Notes under the pieces: model-generated
The model's database searches: none
What the model saw: the letters and a program-made list of their open reading frames with translations, nothing else
What the model was told of the DNA's origin: nothing
Program-made: the position numbers and the translations under genes
Part shown: piece after piece, positions 55,682-64,000 of the stretch
Position numbering within the stretch: position 1 is the first letter of the stretch
Layout of the letters: every line of letters begins with the position of its first letter
Source of the DNA: Streptococcus shenyangsis
GTDB lineage: Bacteria > Bacillota > Bacilli > Lactobacillales > Streptococcaceae
DNA length: 64,000 nt
Direction of reading: 5' to 3'
Assembly: GCF_006385785.1 (NCBI RefSeq)
Contig: NZ_VFSH01000009.1
Location: 1 to 64,000 of the forward strand

Positions 55682-55878
55682 GTTATTCTTCTTTCTAAAG
55701 GTGGTGCGAAGCCACCCTATAGGGCTTAGTTTATACTTTTCTTTTTATGACGGATTTTCATATACTGGATATAAAATCGTGTTGCTTCTTTTCCACAAAA
55801 GAAAAGTACTGTTTTCTTTGCAACCTATCTAGTATAACACAAGACAAGCTTAAAAGATAGCCCAATTTCTCTAGAAAA

Positions 55879-57105
55879 TCATGTAAGCGGTTTTTGGCTT
55901 TCCTTTTTGATTGAACGACCTAGATAATAAGACAAAGCCAAGGCTATACTATATAAAATGAGAAAAACGAACAAGGTTTGTGTGTAAGAATGAGCCATTT
56001 TATAAGTCTCTGCTAATAAAATAGGTCCTGCTAAACCAGCCATTGCCCAAGCTGTTAAAATATATCCATGCAGAGCGGCCAATTCCTTGGTTCCAAAAAT
56101 ATCACTGAGATAAGCCGGAATCAATGAAAAACCAGCTCCATAGCAAGTCATCAAAATAGACATAGCGACTACAAATAAAACGGAATTTGTAAAGAGCCAA
56201 AGCGAGAGAGAAAAGAAAAGATTGACAAGCAGTAATATACTAAAGGTTAGAGGGCGACCGATATAGTCAGATAAACTCGCCCAGAGCAAACGACCAAACC
56301 CATTGAAAATCCCTAAAACGCCCACCATTACTGCTGCATGACTTGTAGACAAGCCAGCCATCTCCTGTGCCATTGGCGATGCCGCTGAAATTAAGCCTAA
56401 ACCACAAGCTATGTTGATAAAGAAAATAATCCAAAGTATATAAAACCGATTGCTTTTCAGGGCCTGATTTGCAGCCATTCCTTGCGTCAAAGAGGTTATT
56501 TTTTCTTTCCCTGAAACAGATAAAATTGCAAGCTCTTGCTCATTTGGACGCTTAATGAATTGTGAAGCTAGGAGCATGATAATAAAGTAACTTGCACCTA
56601 AAATATAAAAAGTTTCTACAAGCCCTACCCCTGCGATGAGATGTTGCGCTATGGGACTAGTCAATAAAGAAGCAAAACCAAACCCCATAATCGCTAAACC
56701 TGTTGCGAGACCACGTTTATCAGGAAACCATTTTATAATCGTTGACACAGGGGTAATATAGCCTGCTCCCAAACCAAGCCCACCTAAAATGCCATAAGCG
56801 AGATACAACAACCACAGCTCCTGACGGTCTATTGCAAATCCTGTTAAGATATTTCCACCTGCGTATAGAAAAGCAGATAGACTCCCCATGACTCTCGGAC
56901 CAAATTTTTCTACCAAACGCCCCATAAATGCAGCCGATAATCCCAAACAAAAGATTGCTAGACTAAAGGCAAAGGCAACAGAAGCCTGATCCCATCCCGT
57001 TTTTTCAATAATAGGGTTGCGATAAACACTCCAAGCATAAGTCGAACCCAGCATTAAGTGTAAAATGACCCCAGCAAAAGCAATAATATAACGATTCAAT
57101 TTCAT
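55879..57105 (-). CDS. OFA family (oxalate/formate antiporter-like) MFS transporter
   Basis: 408 residues, 12 transmembrane helices. The N-terminus MLGSTYAWSVYRNPI and the loop AFMGRLVEKFGPRVMG fit the oxalate/formate exchanger family of the major facilitator superfamily; WFPDKRGLATGLAIMGFG is the conserved helix 4-5 region. The true substrate is unknown, and streptococci do not usually metabolise oxalate, so another monocarboxylate is likely. It is divergent from the flavoprotein gene at 57299, with 193 bp between them. Confidence 0.88.
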   Translation of the reverse strand: MKLNRYIIAFAGVILHLMLGSTYAWSVYRNPIIEKTGWDQASVAFAFSLAIFCLGLSAAFMGRLVEKFGPRVMGSLSAFLYAGGNILTGFAIDRQELWLLYLAYGILGGLGLGAGYITPVSTIIKWFPDKRGLATGLAIMGFGFASLLTSPIAQHLIAGVGLVETFYILGASYFIIMLLASQFIKRPNEQELAILSVSGKEKITSLTQGMAANQALKSNRFYILWIIFFINIACGLGLISAASPMAQEMAGLSTSHAAVMVGVLGIFNGFGRLLWASLSDYIGRPLTFSILLLVNLFFSLSLWLFTNSVLFVVAMSILMTCYGAGFSLIPAYLSDIFGTKELAALHGYILTAWAMAGLAGPILLAETYKMAHSYTQTLFVFLILYSIALALSYYLGRSIKKESQKPLT

Positions 57106-57298
57106 AAAACCTCCTATTTTCGAACATTTATTCTATCTTATATAAAAATAGATAGGATTTTAGTTTATCAAGCTTGTCAAAAAATTACTAGTTTTTTGTT
57201 TGGAAAGCGTTTTTAGCTTTTTCTGTCTTTTTCGTAGCAGAATTGTGCAAAAGTTTTTTTCTTGTGCTAGAATGAAAGTCGAAAAGGAGGAATTCTAA

Positions 57299-58615
57299 AT
57301 GTTAACTTATGATTTAATCGTTATCGGATTTGGTAAAGCTGGTAAAACACTAGCTGGTAAATTGGCTTCAGCTGGCAAAAAAGTTGCCCTCGTTGAACGT
57401 AGTAAAGCTATGTATGGTGGAACTTGTATCAACATTGGTTGTATCCCAACTAAAACTTTACTAGTTGCTGCTGAGAAAGACTTGTCTTTTGAAGAAGTGA
57501 TTGCTACCAAAAATACTATCACTGGTCGCCTCAATGGTAAAAACTATGCTACTGTTGCAGGTACAGGCGTGGATATCTTTGATGCGGAAGCTCACTTCCT
57601 TTCAAATAAAGTCATCGAAATCCAAGCTGGTGATGAAAAGAAAGAACTGACCGCTGAAACAATCGTCATCAACACTGGTGCTGTTTCAAACGTCTTGCCA
57701 ATCCCTGGACTTGCTACAAGCAAAAACGTCTTTGACTCAACAGGTATTCAAAACTTGGACAAATTGCCTGAAAAACTTGGAATCCTTGGTGGCGGAAATA
57801 TCGGTCTTGAATTTGCTGGTCTTTACAACAAACTTGGAAGCAAGGTTACAGTTCTAGATGCCTTGGATACTTTCCTACCTCGTGCAGAACCTTCCATCGC
57901 AGCTCTTGCTAAGCAATACATGGAAGAAGACGGTATTGAATTGCTTCAAAATATCCGCACTACTGAAATCAAAAACGATAGTGACCAAGTGCTCCTTGTA
58001 ACTGAAAACGAAACTTACCGTTTCGACGCCCTTCTCTACTCAACTGGACGCAAACCAAATGTAGAACCACTTCAACTTGAAAATACAGATATTGAACTAA
58101 CTGAACGTGGTGCTATTAAAGTAGACAAACATTGTCAAACAAACGTTCCTGGTGTCTTTGCAGTTGGAGATGTCAACGGTGGCCTTCAATTTACTTACAT
58201 TTCACTTGATGACTTCCGTGTTGTTTACAGCTACCTTGCTGGAGATGGCAGCTACACACTTGAAGACCGTCTCAATGTACCAAACACTATGTTCATCACA
58301 CCTGCACTTTCACAAGTCGGTTTGACTGAAAGCCAAGCTGCTGATTTGAAACTTCCATACGCAGTGAAGGAAATCCCTGTTGCAGCAATGCCTCGCGGTC
58401 ACGTAAATGGAGACCTTCGCGGAGCTTTCAAAGCTGTTGTTAATACTGAAACAAAAGAAATTCTTGGAGCAAGCATCTTCTCAGAAGGTTCTCAAGAAAT
58501 CATCAACATCATCACTGTTGCTATGGACAATAAGATTCCTTACACTTACTTCACAAAACAAATCTTCACTCACCCAACCTTGGCTGAGAACTTGAATGAC
58601 TTGTTTGCGATTTAA
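57299..58615 (+). CDS. Pyridine nucleotide-disulfide oxidoreductase, RclA-like
   Basis: 438 residues, start after AAAGGAGGAATTCTAA. FAD-binding IVIGFGKAGKTLA, redox pair Cys43/Cys48 in GGTCINIGCIPTK, NAD(P) loop LGGGNIGLEFAG, FAD motif FAVGDVNGG, and the C-terminal THPTLAE with the His-Glu pair of dimeric class I reductases. It lacks mercury-binding cysteines at the end, so it is not a mercuric reductase. It is closest in pattern to RclA, a flavoprotein tied to resistance to reactive chlorine. That role is inferred. A TGCTAGAAT extended -10 lies upstream. Confidence 0.85.
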   Translation: MLTYDLIVIGFGKAGKTLAGKLASAGKKVALVERSKAMYGGTCINIGCIPTKTLLVAAEKDLSFEEVIATKNTITGRLNGKNYATVAGTGVDIFDAEAHFLSNKVIEIQAGDEKKELTAETIVINTGAVSNVLPIPGLATSKNVFDSTGIQNLDKLPEKLGILGGGNIGLEFAGLYNKLGSKVTVLDALDTFLPRAEPSIAALAKQYMEEDGIELLQNIRTTEIKNDSDQVLLVTENETYRFDALLYSTGRKPNVEPLQLENTDIELTERGAIKVDKHCQTNVPGVFAVGDVNGGLQFTYISLDDFRVVYSYLAGDGSYTLEDRLNVPNTMFITPALSQVGLTESQAADLKLPYAVKEIPVAAMPRGHVNGDLRGAFKAVVNTETKEILGASIFSEGSQEIINIITVAMDNKIPYTYFTKQIFTHPTLAENLNDLFAI

Positions 58616-58633
58616 GTTGAGATTTAATCGTAT

Positions 58634-58660
58634 CGAACAGCCCTCTGAGGGCTGTTTTCA
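58634..58660 (+). terminator. Terminator after the flavoprotein gene
   Basis: ACAGCCCTC TGA GAGGGCTGT followed by TTTCATTTC, about 20 nt past the stop. Confidence 0.88.
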
Positions 58661-58676
58661 TTTCTGCGAAATCTCA

Positions 58677-58781
58677 TACTCTTCGAAAATCAAATTCAAA
58701 CTACGTCAGCTTCACCTTGCCGTACTCAAGTACAGCCTGCGGCTAGCTTACTAGTTTGCTCTTTGATTTTCATTGAGTATC
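58677..58781 (-). repeat. Short BOX element lacking boxB
   Basis: Inverted: ATACTCTTCGAAAATCAAAT (boxC end), ACGTCAGCTTCACCTTGCCG, then CTAGTTTGCTCTTTGATTTT and CATTGAGTAT (boxA). About 105 bp, with no boxB dyad. It sits directly upstream of the murT promoter. Confidence 0.88.
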
Positions 58782-58804
58782 AAATCTGTCTTTTCCCTCT
58801 TTTA

Positions 58805-58813
58805 TGATATAAT
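58805..58813 (+). promoter_or_regulatory. murT extended -10, leaderless start
   Basis: TGATATAAT (TATAAT at 58808-58813) ends 6 nt before the murT ATG at 58820. No ribosome site is present, so the transcript probably begins at the start codon. A clear -35 box is lacking. Confidence 0.75.
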
Positions 58814-58819
58814 AGAAAC

Positions 58820-60163
58820 ATGAAATTAAAAACTACTTTGGGCCTTCTTGCTGGGCGTTCTTCCCACTTCGTTTTAAGCCGTCTTGGCCGAGGGAGTACG
58901 CTTCCAGGAAAACTTGCCCTTCAATTTGATAAAGATATTTTACAAAACCTAGCTAAGAACTACGAGATTGTCGTGGTCACTGGAACCAACGGAAAAACCT
59001 TGACAACTGCCCTCACTGTCGGCATTTTAAAAGAGGTTTATGGTCAAGTTCTGACCAACCCAAGCGGTGCCAACATGATTACAGGAATTGCGACAACCTT
59101 CTTAACAGCCAAATCGTCTAAAACTGGGAAAAATATTGCCGTCCTAGAAATCGACGAAGCCAGTCTATCTCGTATCTGTGACTATATCCAGCCAAGCCTT
59201 TTTGTTATCACCAATATCTTCCGTGACCAGATGGACCGCTATGGTGAGATTTACACAACTTACAAGATGATTTTGGATGCTATTCGTAAAGTGCCTACTG
59301 CCACTGTTCTCCTTAATGGAGACAGCCCACTTTTCTACAAGCCAGCTATTCCAAATCCTGTAGAGTATTTTGGTTTTGACTTGGAGAAAGGTCCAGCCCA
59401 GCTGGCTCACTATAATACCGACGGAATTCTCTGTCCTGACTGCCAAGGCATCCTCAAATATGAGCATAATACCTATGCAAACTTGGGTGCCTATATCTGT
59501 GAAAGCTGCGGATGTAAACGTCCTGATCTCGACTATCGCTTGACAGAATTGGTTGAGTTAACCAACAATCGCTCTCGCTTTGTCATTGACGGACAAGAAT
59601 ACGGTATTCAAATCGGTGGTCTCTACAATATCTACAACGCCCTAGCTGCTGTGGCTATCGCCCGTTTCCTTGGTGCAGATTCACAACTAATCAAGCAAGG
59701 ATTTGATAAGAGCCGTGCTGTCTTTGGTCGTCAGGAAACCTTCCATATCGGTGACAAGGAATGTACCCTCGTCTTGATTAAAAATCCAGTCGGTGCAACT
59801 CAAGCTATCGAAATGATTAAACTAGCGCCTTATCCATTTAGCCTATCTGTTCTCCTTAATGCCAACTATGCGGACGGAATTGATACTAGCTGGATTTGGG
59901 ATGCTGATTTTGAACAAATCACTGAGATGGACATTCCTGAAATCAACGCTGGCGGTGTTCGCCATTCTGAAATTGCACGTCGTCTCCGAGTGACAGGCTA
60001 TCCAGCTGAGAAAATCACTGAAACAAGCAATCTGGAGCAAGTTCTCAAGACCATTGAGAACCAAGACTGCAAGCATGCCTATATCCTAGCTACCTATACT
60101 GCTATGCTGGAATTCCGCGAACTGCTGGCTAGTCGTCAGATTGTTAGAAAGGAGATGAACTAA
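58820..60163 (+). CDS. murT: Lipid II isoglutaminyl synthase, MurT subunit
   Basis: 447 residues, Mur-ligase-like. P-loop [15 protein letters not shown], the central domain with a zinc-ribbon insertion CPDC...CESCGC (about 204-233) specific to MurT, and a C-terminal DUF1727 domain. With GatD it amidates D-glutamate of lipid II to isoglutamine, needed for cross-linking and beta-lactam resistance in pneumococcus. The stop overlaps the gatD start (TAATGG). The start has no Shine-Dalgarno; the -10 box is 6 nt upstream. Confidence 0.96.
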   Translation: MKLKTTLGLLAGRSSHFVLSRLGRGSTLPGKLALQFDKDILQNLAKNYEIVVVTGTNGKTLTTALTVGILKEVYGQVLTNPSGANMITGIATTFLTAKSSKTGKNIAVLEIDEASLSRICDYIQPSLFVITNIFRDQMDRYGEIYTTYKMILDAIRKVPTATVLLNGDSPLFYKPAIPNPVEYFGFDLEKGPAQLAHYNTDGILCPDCQGILKYEHNTYANLGAYICESCGCKRPDLDYRLTELVELTNNRSRFVIDGQEYGIQIGGLYNIYNALAAVAIARFLGADSQLIKQGFDKSRAVFGRQETFHIGDKECTLVLIKNPVGATQAIEMIKLAPYPFSLSVLLNANYADGIDTSWIWDADFEQITEMDIPEINAGGVRHSEIARRLRVTGYPAEKITETSNLEQVLKTIENQDCKHAYILATYTAMLEFRELLASRQIVRKEMN

Positions 60164-60945
60164 TGGTTTATACTTCACTTTCCTCAAAAGATGGCAATTA
60201 CCCTTATCAGCTCAACATTGCTCACCTCTACGGAAATCTCATGAATACCTATGGGGACAATGGAAACATCCTCATGCTCAAGTATGTTGCTGAAAAACTG
60301 GGAGCCCATGTGACCGTTGACATCGTTTCACTTCATGATGATTTTGATGAAAATCACTACGACATCGCCTTTTTCGGTGGCGGTCAAGACTTTGAACAAA
60401 GTATTATTGCAGACGACCTACCTGCTAAAAAAGAGAGCATTGACAACTACATCCAAAACGACGGTGTGGTTCTGGCTATCTGTGGTGGTTTCCAACTATT
60501 GGGTCAATATTATATTGAAGCATCGGGTAGGCGTATCGAAGGGCTAGGTGTCATGGGCCACTACACCCTCAACCAGACCAATAACCGTTTTATCGGTGAC
60601 ATCAAGATTCACAATGAAGATTTCAATGAAACCTACTATGGTTTTGAAAATCATCAGGGTCGTACCTCCCTCTCAGATGACCAAAAACCGCTGGGACAGG
60701 TTGTCTATGGAAATGGAAATAACGAAGAAAAGGTCGGCGAAGGAGTTCATTATAAGAATGTCTTTGGTTCTTACTTCCACGGGCCTATCCTCTCTCGTAA
60801 TGCCAATCTAGCTTATCGCCTAGTCACTACTGCCCTCAAGAAGAAATATGGTCAGGACATTCAACTCCCTGCTTATGAGGATATTCTCAGCCAAGAAATC
60901 GCTGAAGAATACAGCGACGTCAAAAGCAAGGCTGACTTTTCATAA
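60163..60945 (+). CDS. gatD: Lipid II isoglutaminyl synthase, GatD glutaminase subunit
   Basis: 260 residues, class I glutamine amidotransferase-like. The nucleophile is Cys107 in [10 protein letters not shown]; the catalytic His is in [26 protein letters not shown] forms the oxyanion region. It hydrolyses glutamine and passes ammonia to MurT. Its ATG overlaps the murT stop and follows GAAAGGAGATGAAC, giving 1:1 coupled translation of the complex. Confidence 0.96.
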   Translation: MVYTSLSSKDGNYPYQLNIAHLYGNLMNTYGDNGNILMLKYVAEKLGAHVTVDIVSLHDDFDENHYDIAFFGGGQDFEQSIIADDLPAKKESIDNYIQNDGVVLAICGGFQLLGQYYIEASGRRIEGLGVMGHYTLNQTNNRFIGDIKIHNEDFNETYYGFENHQGRTSLSDDQKPLGQVVYGNGNNEEKVGEGVHYKNVFGSYFHGPILSRNANLAYRLVTTALKKKYGQDIQLPAYEDILSQEIAEEYSDVKSKADFS

Positions 60946-60964
60946 ACAAAGGAAAATGATATCA

Positions 60965-60995
60965 AAGAACTCCGTTATCTTGTCGGAGTTCTTTT
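60965..60995 (+). terminator. murT-gatD terminator
   Basis: GAACTCCG TTATCTTGT CGGAGTTC followed by TTTTTGTC, about 20 nt past the gatD stop. Confidence 0.9.
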
Positions 60996-61072
60996 TGTCT
61001 TTTCTTTTACCCTTCTCCCTTGCATTTTCTCTCTTTTTTTGCCAAAATAGAGGGGTAGAAAGAAGGTAGCAT

Positions 61073-62155
61073 ATGTCTAAATTACAACAAATCGTAACAT
61101 ATCTTGAAACTGAAAAACTAGACGTCGCTGTCGTATCTGACCCCGTCACTATCAATTACCTCACTGGCTTTTACAGTGATCCTCATGAACGTCAAATGTT
61201 CCTCTTTATCCTAGCTGATCAGGAACCACTTCTGTTCGTTCCAGCCCTTGAGGTTGAGCGTGCAAGCAGCACCGTATCCTTCCCAGTTGTAGGCTATGTG
61301 GATTCTGAAAATCCATGGCAAAAAATGAAAGATGCTCTTCCACAGCACGACTTCAAACGTGTAGCTGTGGAGTTTGACAACCTCATTTTGACTAAATACC
61401 ATGGCTTGAAATCAGTTTTTGAAACAGCTGAGTTTGACAACCTCACTCCTCGTATCCAACGCATGCGCCTCATCAAATCAGCTGATGAAGTGCAAAAAAT
61501 GATGGTTGCAGGTCTCTATGCTGATAAGGCTGTTAAGGTTGGTTTTGATAATATTTCTCTTGATAAGACGGAGACAGATATTATCGCTCAAATCGACTTT
61601 GCCATGAAACGTGAAGGCTATGAAATGAGCTTTGATACTATGGTCTTGACTGGTAATAATGCTGCAAATCCACACGGTATCCCAGCAGCAAACAAGGTTG
61701 AAAATAATGCTCTTCTCCTCTTTGATCTTGGTGTTCTAGTCAACGGCTATGCGTCAGATATGACTCGTACAGTCGCAGTCGGCAAACCTGACCAATTCAA
61801 GAAAGACATTTATAACTTGACTCTTGAAGCTCAACAAGCTGCTCTTGACTTTATCAAACCAGGTGTGACTGCCCATGAAGTGGACCGCGCTGCCCGTGAG
61901 GTCATCGAAAAAGCTGGTTACGGCGAGTACTTCAACCACCGTCTCGGTCACGGTATCGGTATGGATGTCCACGAATTCCCATCTATCATGGAAGGAAACG
62001 ACTTGGTTATCGAAGAAGGCATGTGCTTCTCTGTTGAACCAGGTATCTATATCCCTGGTAAAGTTGGTGTCCGTATCGAAGACTGCGGTGTTGTTACTAA
62101 GAATGGTTTTGACCTCTTTACAAAAACAAGCAAAGACTTGCTTTATTTTGATTAA
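61073..62155 (+). CDS. pepQ: Xaa-Pro dipeptidase/aminopeptidase, M24 family
   Basis: 360 residues after AGAAAGAAGGTAGCAT. N-terminal creatinase-like domain (VSDPVTINYLTGFYSDPHER) and C-terminal pita-bread metal site: Asp in LFDLGVLVNGYASDMTRT, His in HRLGHGIGMDVHE, Glu in CFSVEPGIY and IEDCGVV. It cleaves X-Pro peptides using two Mn or Co ions, recycling proline-rich peptides. Monocistronic, between two terminators. PepQ versus PepP cannot be told from sequence alone. Confidence 0.93.
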   Translation: MSKLQQIVTYLETEKLDVAVVSDPVTINYLTGFYSDPHERQMFLFILADQEPLLFVPALEVERASSTVSFPVVGYVDSENPWQKMKDALPQHDFKRVAVEFDNLILTKYHGLKSVFETAEFDNLTPRIQRMRLIKSADEVQKMMVAGLYADKAVKVGFDNISLDKTETDIIAQIDFAMKREGYEMSFDTMVLTGNNAANPHGIPAANKVENNALLLFDLGVLVNGYASDMTRTVAVGKPDQFKKDIYNLTLEAQQAALDFIKPGVTAHEVDRAAREVIEKAGYGEYFNHRLGHGIGMDVHEFPSIMEGNDLVIEEGMCFSVEPGIYIPGKVGVRIEDCGVVTKNGFDLFTKTSKDLLYFD

Positions 62156-62163
62156 ATTTATAC

Positions 62164-62194
62164 AAAAAAGTTAGCTCGAACAGCTAACTTTTTA
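62164..62194. terminator. Two-way terminator between pepQ and the ECF S-component gene
   Basis: AAAAAAGTTAGCT CGAAC AGCTAACTTTTTA: a perfect stem with A and T tracts on each side, serving both convergent genes. Confidence 0.9.
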
Positions 62195-62653
62195 CTTTAT
62201 CTTCTTGATGCTTTGGTTCAAAATAAATCCGACAATCATCCCCACTGTATTTTGGAAAAAGTTGGGAAGAATTTCAGGTAGGGCTGCAGCCCAGCCATTC
62301 ATCAAAGTAGAACCTAGGGCGTAACCCCCTACCATGGCAATCGTTGCTAAGATAAGGCCTAACCACTGAGTTTTTCCTTTAAATCCTGCGAAAAATCCCT
62401 GCAAGCCATGGTTGACCAAACTAAAGAACATCCACTGAGGATAGCCTGATAAGAGGTCAATCAAGAAACCTGCTAGTCCTCCGACTACAGCCCCTTCACG
62501 ACTACCAAAGTAGAAGGCCGCAAAGAAGACACCAGCATCTAAAAGAGTTAGAATTCCTGTCGGTGTTGGAATTTTTAAGAAATAACCTAGAACCACAGAA
62601 AGGGCGGTTAAGAGGGATACAAGGGCGATTTTAGTTGTTTTGGTTTGCTTCAT
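62192..62653 (-). CDS. ECF transporter S-component, probable vitamin B6-related
   Basis: 153 residues, about five hydrophobic helices. ALVSLLTALSVVLGYFLKIP at the N-terminus with a short A-x3-A-type helix typical of S-components that dock with EcfT. It gives substrate specificity for a vitamin or precursor, using a shared energising module encoded elsewhere. Its overlap of 23 nt with the downstream end of the pyridoxal kinase gene suggests pyridoxine or a related pyridine/pyrimidine as ligand; this is context inference. Confidence 0.85.
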   Translation of the reverse strand: MKQTKTTKIALVSLLTALSVVLGYFLKIPTPTGILTLLDAGVFFAAFYFGSREGAVVGGLAGFLIDLLSGYPQWMFFSLVNHGLQGFFAGFKGKTQWLGLILATIAMVGGYALGSTLMNGWAAALPEILPNFFQNTVGMIVGFILNQSIKKIK

Positions 62654-63404
62654 ATTGTCTTACTCCATACTGATCTGCTTGTGCAATGGCACGATAAACG
62701 AAAGCCTTAGAACTTTCTACTGCTGGTAAAAGTTCAGCACCTTTAACCAAGTGACTGGCAATGCTAGAGGCAAAGGTACAACCTGCACCAGCATTTTGCC
62801 CTTGGATGACAGGATTTTCTAGGACTGTAAAGGTTTGTCCATCATAAAAGACATCCACAGCCTTGTCCTGACTAAGGCGATTGCCTCCCTTGATAATAAC
62901 TGCTGGCGCGCCTAAATCATGCAATTTCTGCGCTACAGTTTTCATGTCTTCCAAGCTTTTGATTTCTTGACCAGCCAATAATTCTGCTTCAGGAAGATTA
63001 GGCGTAATCACACTGACATAAGGGAAAAAGCGAATCAACTCTTGGCAGAGTTCACTGACTGCTACGTCGTGCGTTTCCTTGCAGACCAAGACAGGATCCA
63101 ATACCACAGGCACTCCTGGGCGCTGCTTGATAAAGTCCAGTGCCTTCTCAGCCACACTGACAGTTGGTAGAAGACCAATCTTAATCCCTGCAAATTCCAC
63201 ATCACGCAAACTATCTAATTCATGTTGAAAAATGGCATCGTCAGTTGGAAAGACTTCGAATCCCTTTTCTGTCAAGGCTGTCAAGCAAGTCACTGCTACA
63301 AAGCCATGCAAGCCGTTCAAAGTATAGGTAGCCAAATCTGCTGATAAACCACCACCACTAAAAATATCATTCCCAGAAAGTGCTAAAATACGATTATTCT
63401 TCAT
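62631..63404 (-). CDS. pdxK: Pyridoxal/hydroxymethylpyrimidine kinase (PfkB/ThiD superfamily)
   Basis: 257 residues. N-terminal [29 protein letters not shown] in the middle, [14 protein letters not shown] and the anion-hole [13 protein letters not shown] with a catalytic Cys/Asp region at the end. Streptococcal members at this locus are annotated as pyridoxal kinase; ThiD activity is also possible because the families overlap. It starts 11 nt inside the end of truA and overlaps the ECF gene, forming the operon truA-pdxK-ECF S. Confidence 0.85.
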   Translation of the reverse strand: MKNNRILALSGNDIFSGGGLSADLATYTLNGLHGFVAVTCLTALTEKGFEVFPTDDAIFQHELDSLRDVEFAGIKIGLLPTVSVAEKALDFIKQRPGVPVVLDPVLVCKETHDVAVSELCQELIRFFPYVSVITPNLPEAELLAGQEIKSLEDMKTVAQKLHDLGAPAVIIKGGNRLSQDKAVDVFYDGQTFTVLENPVIQGQNAGAGCTFASSIASHLVKGAELLPAVESSKAFVYRAIAQADQYGVRQYEANQNN

Positions 63405-64000
63405 AACGAATCTCCTTTAAATACAAACCATTTGGTGCTGCAGTGGGACCTGCAAGTTGCCTGTCCTTTTTCTCCAAGATGAGGTCAATCTGCTCTACTG
63501 GCATACGGTTGTTTCCGATTTTGAGCAGTGTCCCCACCATATTGCGAATCTGCTTATACAAGAAGCCATTTCCTGAAAAGGTAAAGGTCAAAAATTGTCC
63601 TGTCTCATCAACCCTGAGACTAGCTTCTGTGATGGTGCGAACCTTATCCTCCACACTGGTTCCAGATGCTGTAAAGCCTGTAAAATCATGTATTCCCTCT
63701 AACTTTTTGATTGCCATCTGCATCCGTTCCACATCAAGCGGATAGGGAAAGTGAGTAGCATAGTGACGACGCATAGGATTTTTGGGACGGCCCCTATCTA
63801 CGATAAACTCATAGGTCTTGCTATGCTTGGCATAACGGCAATGAAAATCATCCTCCACTAGCTCAATAGAAATCACATCAATATCTTCAGGGGACTGGGT
63901 GTCCAAGGCAAAGCGAAGTTTTTCCTCATCCATCTGGTAGGGCAAGTCAAAATGAATAACCTGTCCCAGGGCATGAACACCACTATCTGTCCTACCAGCA
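63394..64000 (-). CDS. truA: tRNA pseudouridine synthase A, N-terminus beyond window
   Basis: 202 residues visible; the family is about 250. The left part of the protein is cut by the window edge. The catalytic Asp is in the edge-proximal motif [15 protein letters not shown], followed by the family runs [16 protein letters not shown] and [13 protein letters not shown]. TruA modifies uridines 38-40 in the anticodon arm. The frame stays open to the edge with no internal start needed; an internal ATG would omit the catalytic Asp. Confidence 0.95.
   Translation of the reverse strand, partial: AGRTDSGVHALGQVIHFDLPYQMDEEKLRFALDTQSPEDIDVISIELVEDDFHCRYAKHSKTYEFIVDRGRPKNPMRRHYATHFPYPLDVERMQMAIKKLEGIHDFTGFTASGTSVEDKVRTITEASLRVDETGQFLTFTFSGNGFLYKQIRNMVGTLLKIGNNRMPVEQIDLILEKKDRQLAGPTAAPNGLYLKEIRYEE

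Noticed and set aside
57195-57215. GGAAAGCGTTTTT upstream of the flavoprotein gene as a cre site
   Set aside because: The fixed C-G positions of the consensus do not align; only superficially similar.
57299-58615. Mercuric reductase
   Set aside because: The active-site Cys pair fits, but the N-terminal metal-binding domain and C-terminal vicinal cysteines of MerA are absent.

Overview
This window is chromosome from a member of the Streptococcus mitis group, close to S. pneumoniae. The basis is recognition of many protein sequences (Lgt, HprK, QueA, NagB, VncRS, Vex1-3, CodY, MurT/GatD, BgaA, PrtA), four BOX repeats, and AT-rich intergenic DNA with extended -10 promoters. As I recall the pneumococcal map, the blocks here (lgt-hprK-rpsU-nagB-queA; bgaA-prtA-ABC; fba-vncSR-vex; codY to truA) come from separate places, and the 27-codon pep27 gene expected between vex3 and vncR is missing. 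A mitis-like commensal or atypical relative therefore fits better than a classical pneumococcus. This is inference from memory, not a database result.

Layout. 1-13 kb: two giant minus-strand surface-protein genes with FSIRK signals. The first is cut by the window edge; the second joins a lipase-like domain to about ten near-identical G5-like repeats and an LPNTG anchor. 13-18.4 kb: housekeeping genes ytxH, a DUF948 gene, lgt, hprK, rpsU and nagB on the minus strand and queA on the plus strand. 18.4-20 kb: an accessory island with a small secreted protein, a divergent two-helix membrane protein (possible bacteriocin/immunity pair) and a phage-type replication-gene remnant. 20-25 kb: an overlapping operon (radical SAM mnmL, mnmM, a small gene, a cation/proton antiporter and yihY) and a divergent DUF3397 gene. 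25-41 kb: the giant anchored beta-galactosidase BgaA and the anchored subtilase PrtA, separated by decayed repeats, a BOX element and a small membrane-protein gene.

41-46 kb: an ABC-2 exporter operon, a small unknown gene and a methyltransferase. 45.6-52 kb: fba, then the vncRS two-component system and the vex1-2-3 transporter. 52-64 kb: tRNA-Leu(AAG), pncA-codY, a candidate small RNA, a DEAD-box helicase, an oxalate/formate-family transporter, an RclA-like flavoprotein, murT-gatD (lipid II amidation), pepQ, and the truA-pdxK-ECF S-component operon, with truA cut by the right edge.

Regulation visible in the DNA includes a NagR-like operator inside the nagB promoter, a full match to the cre consensus in the bgaA leader, a pair of 20-bp dyads 22 bp apart next to the prtA -35 box (candidate PsaR operators), a 13/15 CodY box at the codY promoter, and three genes (mnmL, the DUF3397 gene and murT) whose extended -10 boxes lie 6-7 nt before the start codon, implying leaderless mRNAs. 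The best candidates for new biology are the unannotated RNA beside codY, the small secreted protein/membrane protein pair, and the lipase-repeat surface protein.
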